Of a DNA stretch of 64,000 nucleotides, positions 22,301 through 33,428 are shown piece after piece. Location: assembly GCA_902651635.1 (NCBI GenBank), contig CACRSC010000066.1, positions 45,098 to 109,097 of the forward strand, read 5' to 3'. The position numbers and the translations under genes were made by a program. The stretch comes from Mastigamoeba balamuthi. Taxonomy: Eukaryota; Evosea; Mastigamoebida; Mastigamoebidae. Within the stretch, counting starts at the first letter, position 1, and each line of letters starts with the position of its first letter. The notes beneath the pieces are model-generated. The model ran no database searches, was not told the DNA's origin, and saw only the letters and a list, made by a program, of their open reading frames with translations.

Positions 22301-24892
22301 TTACATTCGGTTGGCATGGCCAGACTTTGCTCTGATGACGCCGATCGTAGACGCGTCGCCCGAGAGGTCGTGAGTGATGTTTGCAGCGAGGTTCTGGTGC
22401 TCGATGTTGCTCTCTGCCAGGCGGATGATGGCCTCTGCGTCCCTGGTGATGGCACTGTCGCTTTGGGTCACCTGGATGCTCCTCAGCCTCTCGATGCACT
22501 GCGCCCACTCGCACCCGTGGAACATCTCCATGGCGCTGTCAAACACCCCCATCGCCTCGAGCTCGCTCTGGTCGAAGTTCTTGCGCTTGCCCGCGATCGT
22601 CGACACGAGGAACGGCAGGTCGGGCCCGCGGAGCTTGATGCAGCCCACTGTGCGCGCCACGAGGTCCTCGCCGTCGCTCCCCTGCCTGTTGGCCGCGGCC
22701 CACGTCTCGCCCGTCACGAGGATGCCCGTGCCCTCGGGGTCCAGCACCTTGGCGGCGCTCTGCAGGCGGGCGGCGATGCAGACAGTGTCCCCGATGGCCG
22801 TGAAGTTGGTCAGCGTCCCGAACGCACCGATGTCGCCGATCAGGACCTCGCCCGCCGCCACCCCGATGCGCACGCGCGGCCTCTGGAACGACTTGTAGAG
22901 GCCCAGCTCGTCCCACGAGCGGCAGAGCTCTGCGACGGCCTCGCGCATCCTGTGGGCGGCGGCACAGGCCTGGTACTGGTGGTCCTTGCACTCGTAGGGC
23001 GCGTTGAAGATGGCCATGACCTCGTCGCCCATCAGTTTGTCGATGTACCCGCCGTGGCGCTTGGCGACGTTGGCGAGCGTCGTCAGGATCTCGTTGAGCA
23101 TGCGGCCGAACTCGTTCATGGTGCCCTCGCGCTTGCTGCGGTCTATCATGGCCGTCGAGCCCTGGATGTCGCAGAACAGCGCCGTGACGACCCTGGGCGA
23201 CAGCGGCATCTCGACGACGCGGTTCTCGATGATCCACGAGCAGAGGTCCATGCTGACGTAGCGCCCCACAGCGTAGAGCGACTCGGCCATCTTGCTGGCC
23301 GCCAACAGCAGGTCGCTGACCTCGGAGAGCAGGTGGTTGCCCCCGAACTTGGTGATCCTTCCCTCGTTGCTGTCAGTGGTGTACGTGGCCAGGCTGTTAA
23401 CATCCATCTCGGACTTGGTGACGGGCACCCTGTCACGGGCCGATGGCAGCTGGTGGCCAGAGACGACGGCCAGGTCCTCCATGTTGAGGTGCGAGAGCCG
23501 CGCTATGGTCTTGGACGTCCGGTTGAGCGGCCGCGAGACCAGCGCGAGGCCCGCGACGATGGCCACGGCCAGCGAGAACACGAAGAGGACGACCGTGATG
23601 GTGATGGTCACGACGATGCCCTTGTTGATGGCGCCCCAGTAGTCCTCGACGGGGATGGCCACGACGAAGTACATGGGCGCGAAAGCCGTCTCCGGGTGTA
23701 TGCGGACGAGGCTCACAAGCACCTGGCAGGACTTGCCGTCGATGTCGATGATGTGCACGTCGTTGTCCAGCTTCCCCCTGAGGCCGGCCACGTACCTGCC
23801 GATGTCGCTTGTCATGCGGTTGGTGCTGTTGTGCGCCCAGACCCGCTGCGCCGTGTTTCCGATGAACAGCGACGCATTGACCGTCGTCGAGAAGAGCAGC
23901 TCCGTGTCCGACTCGATCAGCCACACGTTGCCCGTCTTGCCGACCTGCTGCTGCCGGAGGAACTTCTGCCAGCCCACGACGGACATGAGGACGCCGCGCA
24001 TGCCGCAGATCCTGTTGGGCTCCTTGAGCGACCCGTGCGACTTGCTGACGGCGATCAGCTGGCGGCCAGCGGGTATGCCGATGTAGAACCGTCCCCACGT
24101 CAGCTGGCCCGGGTTGTTGACGGCGGCCGTGTACCACGGGCGCGTGAACACGTTGAAAGTCGGCGTGGTGCTCTTGAGGGCCCCGATGTCGACGGTCCCG
24201 TTGACGGTGTTGGTGTTCACCACATTTCTGCACATGGCCAAACCCCGCGCGCGTGAGCCAAGAATGGCAGGGCGCTATTTTCTGTGCCTCCGGCCTGGAA
24301 ATGCACCGGGGATGATGTGCAATAGTCACCGATAATGAACCGGGTTTTTTCGAAAAAACCCTCGGAAAAGCCCCTAAAATAGCTCCTCTTTCCGCTGTCC
24401 GCCGGTAATGCGAGGCGAGGGGGCAGCCGCGTACACATAGAGCGGCACGCCCGGGATGGGCTTCCTCTGGAACTCGGGGGGCGTGCCGAAGATGCAGACG
24501 GTCGAGCCGAAGCGGTCGGCGGCCACTATGGCCCAGCCAGCCCGCTCGGGCAGCGAGACCATCTCGAAGTAGTCGCGCCACCTGCCCTGCACGACGGCCC
24601 CGGAGACGTTGTAGTCGTCGGAGCAGACGTCGGGGGTGGCCTCTGCCATGCGGACGAGCTCCGAGGTGACCTGCTCGGCCTGGCTGATGGTCATCTCGAG
24701 GGCGACCATGACCTTGTTGGCGATCTCGCGGATGAGGTCGCGGCTGACGTCGCGGGTGCTCTTGTTGGCCTGCACGTACCACACGACCCACTGCGGAACG
24801 ACCGAGATGACTACAGCGCCCGCGATCAGGGCGACGCAGAGGCCGCCCAGCCCCAACTTCCCGTGGAAGCAGCCGACTGTGACCTTCTTCAT
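22301..24892 (-). CDS. Class III adenylyl/guanylyl cyclase with extracellular sensor
   Basis: Exons 24435-24892 and 22301-24227 join in phase 2 (GT-AG, about 207-nt intron) to 794 residues. An N-terminal membrane helix (about 12-38) and a second (about 356-384) flank an extracellular dCache-like sensor; a HAMP-like linker (SRPLNRTSKTIARLS) leads to a cyclase catalytic domain. Visible catalytic residues: metal-binding D506 (FCDIQGST) and D554 (LMGDEV), Lys550 (IDKLMGD) and Thr at FTAIGD, the pair typical of adenylyl cyclases, and R640. The transition-state Asn expected in GDTVNxAxR is Cys636 here (GDTVCIAAR). Such proteins couple an outside signal to cAMP. A recent tandem copy of the 5' part lies at 27.5-28.5 kb. 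Confidence 0.88.
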
Positions 24893-25543
24893 CTGTTTGC
24901 TGTTTAGAGAGAAGTGAAGTTTGTGAATTGTCAATGGCCAGTGCTGATTGAGAAATGTCATCCTGATTCTCCAGCGGTCGGCAAAGAACCACCGCACCAT
25001 GTCGGTTATGGGCATCACCTAAAAATGGGGTGGATACCCGGAAAACCAATGAGAAATGGGCGTGACGTTTTGAAGCCCCGTTTTGGGTAGCAATGGAATT
25101 CACAGTGTTCTCCTACTACTGGCGCTCCGTGACCCCGCTGCTCTGCCCACAGCTCGCAGCCAGCTCAGCAATTTGGTTGCGCGGGTCCTCGCGCGGCCTT
25201 TGAGAGAGCCATGCTGCCGAGATGTCAGTGTCGTATTGGGCTATTCCTGGCAGTCCTGCGCCCCCTCACTGGAAGGGAAACTGGGTCTCAAGGGGGCCAT
25301 CGCCGGCAACCGCCCACGCACCACGCAGACCGGCCTTGCCATGGCAGGGCATCTTCCTAAATTCCTGCAAGCTTCCTGCGTGCATGCGGGGAGGTGTGGA
25401 AGTCGTCACTCTGGAAGAGAAATCTGTCTCGGGCTGAGGGCGTGCGCGAGGAGGTGGGGGCACAGTGCTTGCACTCAATGCTGCGATTGCATAATGCAAA
25501 GGAAGTTGAGGAGCGGTAGGGTATGGGCCAGAGGCCAGCCAAG

Positions 25544-25710
25544 TTAATACGAATTACTCAACTGCGCGGACTTCTCCATGATGAACTGAGAGGCCACGAC
25601 GAGTGCGCCCAACACGATGAGCCCGTAGTGGAAGGCGACGACAAAGGCCGACCCTGTGGCACCCCTGAAGCTGCCGCCGTTGTCCCGCCACTCGCCCGGG
25701 ACCTGCTGCT
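25544..25710 (-). pseudogene. Possible C-terminal exon fragment with a membrane segment
   Basis: On the minus strand the frame reads EWRDNGGSFRG, then a hydrophobic stretch FVVAFHYGLIVLGALVVASQF and a short tail to a stop at 25544. The same segment is present, with changes, at about 29130-29280 in the tandem copy. It looks like the last exon of a membrane protein, but no upstream exon is seen and it abuts a helicase-gene fragment, so it is more likely a stranded piece. Low certainty. Confidence 0.3.
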
Positions 25711-25719
25711 GTGCGTCTC

Positions 25720-26030
25720 TGAGTGCCGAGTCGGTGCAGTAGGCCGAGTTAGCGACGCTGTGCGGCGAGCTGGCCGTGTGTGTGCACGCTGTGCGCAACG
25801 AGGTCGGGGCCTTGAACGAGGCCACCGAGGACAGCAACAGGGCCCGCGCACAGTTGTACGTCCTCAACGCGCTCGAGTGCTCAGTCCTGTGCGCACTGAT
25901 GTGAGGAGTCGCGCACTCAGGGGACCCTGGTGAGGGAAGGGCCTCCACGACGCCCCGCCTGGCAGCGCAGGCGTCGTGCAGGGGCAGACGCCCGGCGGAG
26001 ACGAGCCGATCAGCGTGGCAGCACGGAGCA
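25720..26030 (+). pseudogene. Second fragment of the nuclease-helicase gene
   Basis: The sequence follows the RNase H-like part of the intact gene (corresponding to about 11020-11320 there): GCTGTGCGGCGAGCTGGCCG, the LYVL-NALECSVLCA segment, GGGGACCCTGG..GAGGG, and GACGCCCGGCGG. Frame changes make it non-coding. It corresponds to the same gene section as the fragments at 14.3 and 29.3 kb. Confidence 0.75.
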
Positions 26031-26234
26031 ACTCGCCACAAGCCAGCACGTGCTGGTCGAGGCACTTTTTCCCTGGGGGAGAGCACTCCCAACACAGCAG
26101 CTGGGTTGTGGCCATCCTTCAATTTGGGGGTCTATGTATGTCCTGGCCACCCTCTCGACGCGATTCAGCACCTGCAGGGGTGGTGACGGCTTCTTGATAG
26201 CTCTCGCATGCCACACTGTCCCTCTGGCACGACA

Positions 26235-26830
26235 GATTGTCTCGACAGTCTGGTTCCGGATTTTGTCGGAATCTGCGGAGGAAATATCGCCATCTCCCGG
26301 ATCTCTATCTCGGGGGTCACATCGTTGGGGTCCGTCGCATTTCAAGAGCATGCAGTCGTCTGTACCCCTGTGCTGGATCTGACTGACCCCGGTAGTGATG
26401 CAGTGTCTGCGGCGTGGCCGCCCCTGGTGTCGGTGGGAGTCGTGTCTGGTGTGTTGGTCGCACAAGCACGGCCTCCCTCGTCCAGGGGCTGATGTACACG
26501 TTGTGGCTGCCCTAGCCCTGTTGCCTGTACCCGCCCCCTCTGGTGGCGGTAGGGCGATGTATGTGTCCCGTGTCTGAGAGAGTAGCAAACACCTGACTGG
26601 GCTGGACAACTGTAATTCGATGTTTGCCTCACTGTGCTCTGCAGCACACGTCAATTCCATGACAGCCCAGTGGCCACTCATTCATGTTGTGTCATATTCC
26701 GATTGGCATCAGTGGGGGGGTGCGAGTTGAATTGGCGTTATGGGGAAATGTGGTGGGAATCCCATTGGACGCGAGGACTTCCACAGGGCCCACTGGGCAA
26801 AGGGGGGTGGGCCTGGGAGACCTCTGCAGT
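26235..26830 (+). repeat. Dispersed repeat R1, copy C
   Basis: It contains TTCCGG..GGAATCTGCGGAGG, the TCTCTATCTCGGGGGTCACA block, AAGAGCATGCAG, then GTCCAGGGGCTGATGTACAC, GGGCGATGTATGTGTC and TTCCGATTGGCATCAG, in the same order as the second part of copy B and as copy D. It lies about 200 bp downstream of a helicase-gene fragment. Confidence 0.75.
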
Positions 26831-26839
26831 GCAGGACCA

Positions 26840-27196
26840 CCATATTCCTGTGGGAGGGAAAGGGGCATTTGGGGCATTTTGGCTTTTGGCCGAAATGGCA
26901 CCTTATTGTTGCAAAAATGACCCAAAACAAATACGGAAAAATGAGAAAACGTACCAAATATGTATTGAAAAGGAGTGTGCAGAAGTGCATATTTTTGACT
27001 CATGCAACAATATCTGGAGAAAGAAGAAAAAGAAACGAGAGAAAATACCAGGGAAAAAGGCACTTTATTGTTGTGTTTGAGTGACCCGCCAACAATGACA
27101 ATGAAACCACTGGTTGCACTGAGTGCAAAGGAAGGTAGTCCTGGAACCTCTCTTTTCAGTAGACGATTTACAGGCAGCACACTTGACACTTTTGAT
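26840..27196 (-). mobile_element. Possible piggyBac-type transposase C-terminus
   Basis: At 27065-27196 the minus strand reads VKCAACKSSTEKRGSRTTFL then CTQCNQWFHCHCW and a stop. The C-x2-C, basic/Thr-rich spacer, C-x2-C, Cx(H)C layout resembles the zinc-ribbon tail of piggyBac transposases; a PHD-like finger is an alternative. An AATAAA follows the stop, and the sequence down to 26840 is unusually AT-rich for this region. The rest of the element would lie in the adjoining gap. Confidence 0.45.
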
Positions 27197-27490
27197 NNNN
27201 NNNNNNNNNNNNNNNNNNNNNNNNNNNNNNNNNNNNNNNNNNNNNNNNNNNNNNNNNNNNNNNNNNNNNNNNNNNNNNNNNNNNNNNNNNNNNNNNNNNN
27301 NNNNNNNNNNNNNNNNNNNNNNNNNNNNNNNNNNNNNNNNNNNNNNNNNNNNNNNNNNNNNNNNNNNNNNNNNNNNNNNNNNNNNNNNNNNNNNNNNNNN
27401 NNNNNNNNNNNNNNNNNNNNNNNNNNNNNNNNNNNNNNNNNNNNNNNNNNNNNNNNNNNNNNNNNNNNNNNNNNNNNNNNNNNNNNNNNN
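27197..27490. other. Assembly gap (294 N)
   Basis: A run of N separates the putative transposase tail from the second cyclase copy. The true length and content are unknown, so whether the cyclase copy is truncated by an insertion cannot be told. Confidence 0.99.
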
Positions 27491-28461
27491 CCACACGTTG
27501 CCCGTCTTGCCGACCTGCTGCTGCCGGAGGAACTTCTGCCAGCCCACGACGGACATGAGGACGCCGCGCATGCCGCAGATCCTGTTGGGCTCCTTGAGCG
27601 ACCCGTGCGACTTGCTGACGGCGATCAGCTGGCGGCCAGCGGGTATGCCGATGTAGAACCGCCCCCACGTCAGCTGGCCCGGGTTGTTGACGGCGGCCGT
27701 GTACCACGGGCGCGTGAACACGTTGAAAGTCGGCGTGGTGCTCTTGAGGGCCCCGATGTCGACGGTCCCGTTGACGGTGTTGGTGTTCACCACATTTCTG
27801 CACATGGCCAAACCCCGCGCGCGTGAGCCAAGAATGGCAGGGCGCTATTTTCTGTGCCTCCGGCCTGGAAATGCACCGGGGATGATGTGCAATAGTCACC
27901 GATAATGAACCGGGTTTTTTCGAAAAACCCTCGGAAAAGCCCCTAAAATAGCTCCTCTTTCCGCTGTCCGCCGGTAATGCGAGGCGAGGGGGCAGCCGCG
28001 TACACATAGAGCGGCACGCCCGGGATGGGCTTCCTCTGGAACTCGGGGGGCGTGCCGAAGATGCAGACGGTCGAGCCGAAGCGGTCGGCGGCCACTATGG
28101 CCCAGCCAGCCCGCTCGGGCAGCGAGACCATCTCGAAGTAGTCGCGCCACCTGCCCTGCACGACGGCCCCGGAGACGTTGTAGTCGTCGGAGCAGACGTC
28201 GGGGGTGGCCTCTGCCATGCGGACGAGCTCCGAGGTGACCTGCTCGGCCTGGCTGATGGTCATCTCGAGGGCGACCATGACCTTGTTGGCTATCTCGCGG
28301 ATGAGGTCGCGGCTGACGTCGCGGGTGCTCTTGTTGGCCTGCACGTACCACACGACCCACTGCGGAACGACCGAGATGACTACAGCGCCCGCGATCAGGG
28401 CGACGCAGAGGCCGCCCAGCCCCAACTTCCCGTGGAAGCAGCCGACTGTGACCTTCTTCAT
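27491..28461 (-). CDS. Second cyclase gene, 5' part only (duplicate)
   Basis: Exon 1 (28004-28461, again 458 nt) and the start of exon 2 (27491-27797) repeat the N-terminal helix and part of the sensor domain of the cyclase at 22.3-24.9 kb almost identically, including the intron. The frame is open up to the gap. The catalytic half is absent from the assembled sequence; what follows the gap looks like transposase. It may be a truncated duplicate, or a full gene broken by misassembly. Confidence 0.7.
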
Positions 28462-29289
28462 CTGCTCTCCGCTGTTTTGAAAGAAGTGAAGTTTGTGAAT
28501 TATCAATGGCCAGTGCTGATTGAGAAATGTCGTCCTGATTCTCCAGCGGTCGGCGAGCATCAAAGAACCACTGCACCATGTCAAATAATGGGCATCACCT
28601 AAAAATGGGGTGAATACTCGGAAAACCATTGAGAAATGGGCGTGACGTTCTGAAGCCCCGATTTGGGTAGCAGCGGAATTCACAGTGATCTCCTACTACT
28701 GGCGCTCCGTGACCCCGCTGCTCTGCCCACAGCTCGCAGCCAGCTCAGCAATTTGGTTGCGCGGGTCCTCGCGCGGCCTTTGAGAGAGCCATGCTGCCGA
28801 GATGTCAGTGTCGTATTGGGCTATTCCTGGCAGTCCTGCGCCCCCTCACTGGAAGGGAAACTGAGTCTCAAGGGGCCATCACCGGCAACCGGCCGCGCTC
28901 CACGCTGACCGGCCTTGCCATGGCAGGGGCATCTTCCTAAATTCCTGCAAGCTTCCTGCGTGCATTGTGAGGCTGTGTGGAAGTCGTCACTCTTGCAAGA
29001 GAATTCTGTCTCGCGTTGAGGGCGTGCGCGAGGAGGTGGTGGCACAGAGCTTGCACTCAAGACTGCGATTGCATACTGCGGAGGAAGATGAGGAGCGGTA
29101 GGGTATGGACCAGAGGCCAGCCAAGTTAATACGAATACTCAACTGCGCGGACTGCTCTGTGAGGAAACTGGGAGGCCACGACGAGCGCCCCCAACACGAC
29201 GAGCCCGCGGTGGAAGGCGACGACAAAGGCCGACCTGGCACCCCTGAAGCTGCCGCCATTGTCCCGCCACTCGCATGGGACCTGCTGCT

Positions 29290-29600
29290 GTTCGTCGCCG
29301 GTCGCCGAGTCGCTTAGTCGGCCGAGTCGGCGATGCTGTGCGGCGAGCTGGACGCGGGTGCCTGCACGCCGTACTCGAAGGTCGCAGTCTTGAACGAGGC
29401 CACCAAGGGCAGCAACAGGACCAGCGAACAGCTGCTGTACGTCCACAATGCTCGAGTGCTCTGTCCTGCTCATCATCGTGTGGGCGTCGCGCACTTTGGA
29501 GACCCCGGCGAGGGCCGCCGCGACGCCCCGCCGGGCAGCGGGCGTCTCGCAGGGGCAGACGCCCGGCGGAGCCAAGCCGATCAGCAATTGGCAGCACTGA
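29290..29600 (+). pseudogene. Third fragment of the nuclease-helicase gene
   Basis: It parallels the fragment at 25.72-26.03 kb: GATGCTGTGCGGCGAGCTGG, GTACGTCCACAATGCTCGAG, GAGACCCCGGCGAGGGC and GGAGCCAAGCCGATCAGCA follow the intact gene. It is broken by indels. It probably arose with the cyclase tandem duplication. Confidence 0.75.
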
Positions 29601-29834
29601 GCAACTCGCCACAAGCCAGCACGTGCTGGTCGAACAACATTCCCTGGGGGAGAGTACTCCCAACACAGCAACTGTGTTGATCCCATCCTTCATTCCGGGT
29701 CATTGTTTGTCCTGGCCACCCTCTTGATGTGATTCAGCACCTGCCGGGGTAGTGACGGCTTTTTGATAGCTCTCGCATGCCACCTGTCCCTGTGGCACTG
29801 TGAGTTTTTTACGTTGTGATGCAGAGATTGTCTC

Positions 29835-30440
29835 AACAGTCTGGTCCGGATATTTAGGAATCTGAGGAGAAAAAGTTAAATTTCGCCATCCCCCGTATCT
29901 CTATCTCGGGGTCACATCGTTGGGGTCCGTCGAGATACAAGAGCATGCAGTAGTCTTTTCACCTGCGCTGGATGTGACAATGGTGGTGTGATGGTGTGCG
30001 CGGCGTGGCAGCCCCTGGTGCCGATAGGAATGGTCTGTGGTTCGATCCGCGCGTCTGCTGTGTTGGTCGCACAAGCACGACCTTCGTCCAGAGGCTGATG
30101 TACACGTTGTGGTGGCCCTCGCCCTGTGGCCTGTATCCGCCCCCCTGGTGGGCAGGGCGATGTATGTGTCCCGTGTCTGAGAGAGCAGCAAACACCAGTG
30201 ACTGGGCCGTACAACTGCAATTAGATGTTCTCACTATGCACTGCTGCTGCATACGGCAATTCCAAGACAGCCCAGAGGCCACTCGTTCATGTCGTATCAC
30301 ATTCCGATTGGCATCAGCGGGGGTGCGTGTTTTATTGGCGTTATGGGGAAATGCGATGGAAATACCATTGGATGCGAGGGCTGCACAGGGCCACTGGGCA
30401 AAGGGAGCCTGGGCCTGTGAGACCTATGCGGTGCAAAACC
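29835..30440 (+). repeat. Dispersed repeat R1, copy D
   Basis: It contains GTCCGGATATTTAGGAATCT, the TATCTCGGGGTCACATCG block, ACAAGAGCATGCAG, GTCCAGAGGCTGATGTACAC, GGGCGATGTATGTGTC and TTCCGATTGGCATCAG, matching copy C over its whole length. It includes GTGGTTCGATCCGCG, also in copy B. Confidence 0.75.
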
Positions 30441-32100
30441 ACATATGTTCAGCAGTTCAACGTCAGCCGGCGTGCTCGTTCGTGTGTGGCAGGTTCTATT
30501 TCGCACAAAGTAGGGCTGCCAGTTGCCACTCACCAGTACTGCGCCCAGCGGCCCCAGTGCACTGCCGCGGCCCGTTCGCACCTGGGGAGGGCCTAGGGCA
30601 GGCACTGACCAGGGCTGAGGTGCATGACTGACGTACCTGCGGGACAACTGCACCTCTTGCTGGTGCACCTGACGTCCAGCTATTCTTCGAGAGACGGCAC
30701 TGCAGAGGACTGCCGTAGTGCAGGCGGGCATGTGAGAGCCCAGCATTGCAGGGCCACCACTGAATTCAGCGCTTTCCTGAGTTCAGAATTACCCAGCGGG
30801 GGCCCTTGGAAGCTTCAGAGGCTGCAGCCTGAAGATCTCGCCCGAATCTGCGATGGTGATGCCACCCCGTGCTTGAGCTGATGGATTCGGCCAATGCTGA
30901 CCTGCGCTCCTGCGCTCTCCAGCACGCTCGGCAAGGGACAGTGGGATAAAGCCTGTACCGAGATGAGAGCATGGCCCACGACAGAGATCCAGAATCGAAG
31001 ATTGGATGCAATGCAGTCGCAGTACTGGATATTCTATCACCCGGGGGAAATTCGGATATTTTCGACTGGACGAGGGGAGAATCAGAATCTCAGGGTCACA
31101 TCATTGTGTGGTTCGATCAACACGTGCTTAGTTGTGGCCAGAGTTGCCCAGTACTGCCGCATGCCGCATCCCTGCATGGCTGACCGCAATGGACTCGGCA
31201 GGACTCTGTGGAGCTGCCTGTGTGGGTGGTGATGTAGGGCACTGCAGACATGTTGCAGTCACCTCTGGGTCAGGCTGAGGATCTGCCTCCTCACATGCGT
31301 CTTGTCCCATCTGGATCCATGGTGTGGTGGCCCCCTAGCCTCGTCCGTCTCGGGCCCTCTGTCGGGCGGGGGCATGTGGAGAGTCGGCCAGTGCGGTCAG
31401 CCAGATGCTGTAAGGTCTGCTATGCGTGATTGCCAGTGATGTGCGACAAGGCCTACCGATCAGGCTCAAGGAAGACAGGCCAGGGACCAGAAGCACAACA
31501 GCCCGTGTAGCCTCGCTTCTCTCCGGGGGTGGGGTCTCCGGCGGGCGTGTGCGGGGGGGTGTTCAGTCGGACCGCAGCTCAGCTGGCACCGGAGGCCTAG
31601 GATTGGGGCCTGCGGTGGGTCGGCTGTGTGGTGTGTGTCCCGTGGGCCCCGTCCCATCCATCGCTGAGCAGTTCCGCCCCGGGAACAGCACAGTGGCCCT
31701 GAATCCAGCGGGCTTGCATTCGTGTGGCAGTGGCACCCGCAGGGCAGGAGGGGCACACGTGCCGGGTCTGGGTGACGTGTCCCACACGGGCACGGTTTTT
31801 AGAACAACCGGTGCAGAACAAACTCCGATAGCCGCAAGCGGGCGCCGGTGTGAGAGCAGCGCAGCGGAGCCCCACACCCGGTGGAGGCACCGCAGCCTGG
31901 GGCTGGCGGGTGCAGGCGCGGAGCAAGTGAGAGCCAAGCGGTGCAGGGCCACCGCACATTCAGAGACGTCAAGTCCGGAAGAGTGCAACTCAAGTGCACG
32001 CACCTGTAGGGAAAACTGCACCCCTTGTGACGCGGTGGTTCAGCAACGGCCCCGCCTGTCGCCTTCTGCCTGTGCCTGCTGCTGGCGCGCCTGACGTCCA
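30441..32100. other. Gene-free region with repeats, including R2 copy 2
   Basis: About 30520-30985 shows similarity to 16.26-16.42 kb; about 30795-30875 to 21665-21740 (GATCTCGCC..GATCTGCGATGGTGA); about 31035-31130 holds an R1-like core; about 31670-32070 is R2 copy 2. No coding frame is convincing. Confidence 0.55.
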
Positions 32101-32104
32101 CTGT

Positions 32105-32138
32105 CACTAAGTTGCACCGGCCGTTTCGGTTTACAAAA
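32105..32138 (+). promoter_or_regulatory. Core promoter motif of Cys-rich gene 1 of the cluster
   Basis: CACTAAGTTGCA at 32105-32116 matches the consensus MACTWAGTTRCA found upstream of four other family genes. A weak TATA-like TTTACAAAA follows at about 32130. The start codon is at 32228. Confidence 0.6.
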
Positions 32139-32227
32139 CCCGCTGCGGGTGTGCCGGTCCGTCCAGTCAGTACAGTAACAGAGAGGCATCAGTCAGCCCC
32201 CGTACACAAACCCCCTTCCAGCCAAGA

Positions 32228-32664
32228 ATGAACGCCAGGATCGTCGCCGTGCTCGCCCTCGTGGCCGCCGTCGCCCTCGCCAACTGCGACAACGCCGCCG
32301 ACCGCGCGGTCTTCGCCGCCCAGCGCTCGACGTTCCACGCGTCGCTGCAGCAGTGCTCGGTCAGCTGCTGGGGCGCCAAGGACTGCGTCACCAACTGCGT
32401 CGTCCGCTCCACGGGCCTCTCTGCCAGTGCGCTCTTGCTCCCGCTCTCCCCACCCGTCCCTGAGTCCCGAGGGCTGACCGGTGCTGTGATCTCGCAGGCT
32501 GCTCGCTGTGCTTCGGGCTCGACGCGCAGTGCATGGCGAGGTACTGCATCAGGGACTGCGCCATCGCGCCCAGCAGCCAGGCGTGCCTCAACTGCCACAC
32601 GAGCCGCTGCGCCCCCGCGATGATCTCGTGCACCGGTGTCCCCGCCGACATCCTCCCCCAGTAA
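32228..32664 (+). CDS. Secreted 14-Cys protein (cluster gene 1)
   Basis: Exons 32228-32426 (199 nt) and 32498-32664 (167 nt) join in phase 1 to 121 residues. MNARIVAVLALVAAVALA is a clean signal peptide; the mature protein of about 103 residues starts NCDNAAD and has 14 cysteines with the family spacing, ending PADILPQ. The intron of 71 nt splits a serine codon (A|GC) between the cysteine-rich halves. Probably secreted and heavily disulfide-bonded; no known family recognised, function unknown. The promoter motif lies about 110 bp upstream. Confidence 0.85.
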
Positions 32665-33397
32665 GTGCCGCGACGGACAGCCGATGCCTGCGGTGCCCTG
32701 CGGTGCCTGCGGGGTCTGCCTGCTGCGCTGGCCGTGGTGCCCACCCCCATGCCCAGACCACCTGAGGAGCCCCCCACGCACGCACAGGACGCGGGCAGCG
32801 AGCCCTAACAATAGCTACTTGTTGACAGTCACAGCCTCCTAGCACAGGGCACACTCGATAGGGCGCTGCCCATCCCACGCCTTGAGGGGGAGAGGGAGGG
32901 ACAGGGCGGCTTTGCGGGTATGGGAGGTGCACCGGAGCAGCTCTGCCTCGGGCGGCCGTTGACTGCGTCGGGGCCTTTTTGTATGGTGAGGCCCCTGAGG
33001 CCCGGGAATGAGGTGCGCCAGAGAACACGTGAACGGCGGCGGGCGGCACGAAGGGCAGACGAGTCGCTGCGACCCTCAGGCGTGACGGGCGTGCAGGGGC
33101 AGGAGAGGCTCCATACATTTGCGGCAAACAGCACCCAGTGGGGACCGTCGGCACCCGGGTCGACCGCCTCGAGGCCCGAGGGTGGGAGTAAGGGGCGGGC
33201 TCACGTGATCTCGAGCCCCTCTCGGGGGGGAGCGAGGGGGGCCTCTCAAAGGGGGGAGCGGTGCCTGCATGCAGGGCTCCGTAAACGCCGACGGAAACAG
33301 GAAAGAAACGCGTCTGTACCTTATGTGCAAACTCTGGCGGGAAAAGTGAACGTCTTGACGTCAAAAGCGCGCCCGGTGCTGGGCTCTCCACCTGTGC
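32665..33397. other. Intergenic region
   Basis: It lies between two Cys-rich genes. Short frames exist but none resembles a protein. It presumably contains the 3' flank of the first gene and distal promoter of the second. Confidence 0.45.
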
Positions 33398-33428
33398 AAC
33401 TTAGTTGCAGCGCTGCCGCGATTTAAGC
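33398..33428 (+). promoter_or_regulatory. Core promoter motif of Cys-rich gene 2
   Basis: AACTTAGTTGCA (33398-33409) fits MACTWAGTTRCA; a TATA-like ATTTAAGC starts at 33421, 11 bp on. The start codon is at 33526. Confidence 0.65.

Larger units (their letters stand above)
23940..26130. repeat. Tandem duplication, unit 1
   Basis: This segment, from inside the cyclase sensor domain through its upstream flank and the helicase-gene fragment, recurs at 27491-29690 with a constant offset of about 3570 bp. Identity is very high over the cyclase exons and lower towards the right-hand end. Confidence 0.85.
27491..29690. repeat. Tandem duplication, unit 2
   Basis: It is the counterpart of 23940-26130 at an offset of about 3570 bp. 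It carries the 5' cyclase exons, the shared upstream flank, the membrane-tail fragment and a helicase-gene fragment. Beyond about 29690 both units run into R1 copies (C and D) through similar but less conserved sequence. Confidence 0.85.
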
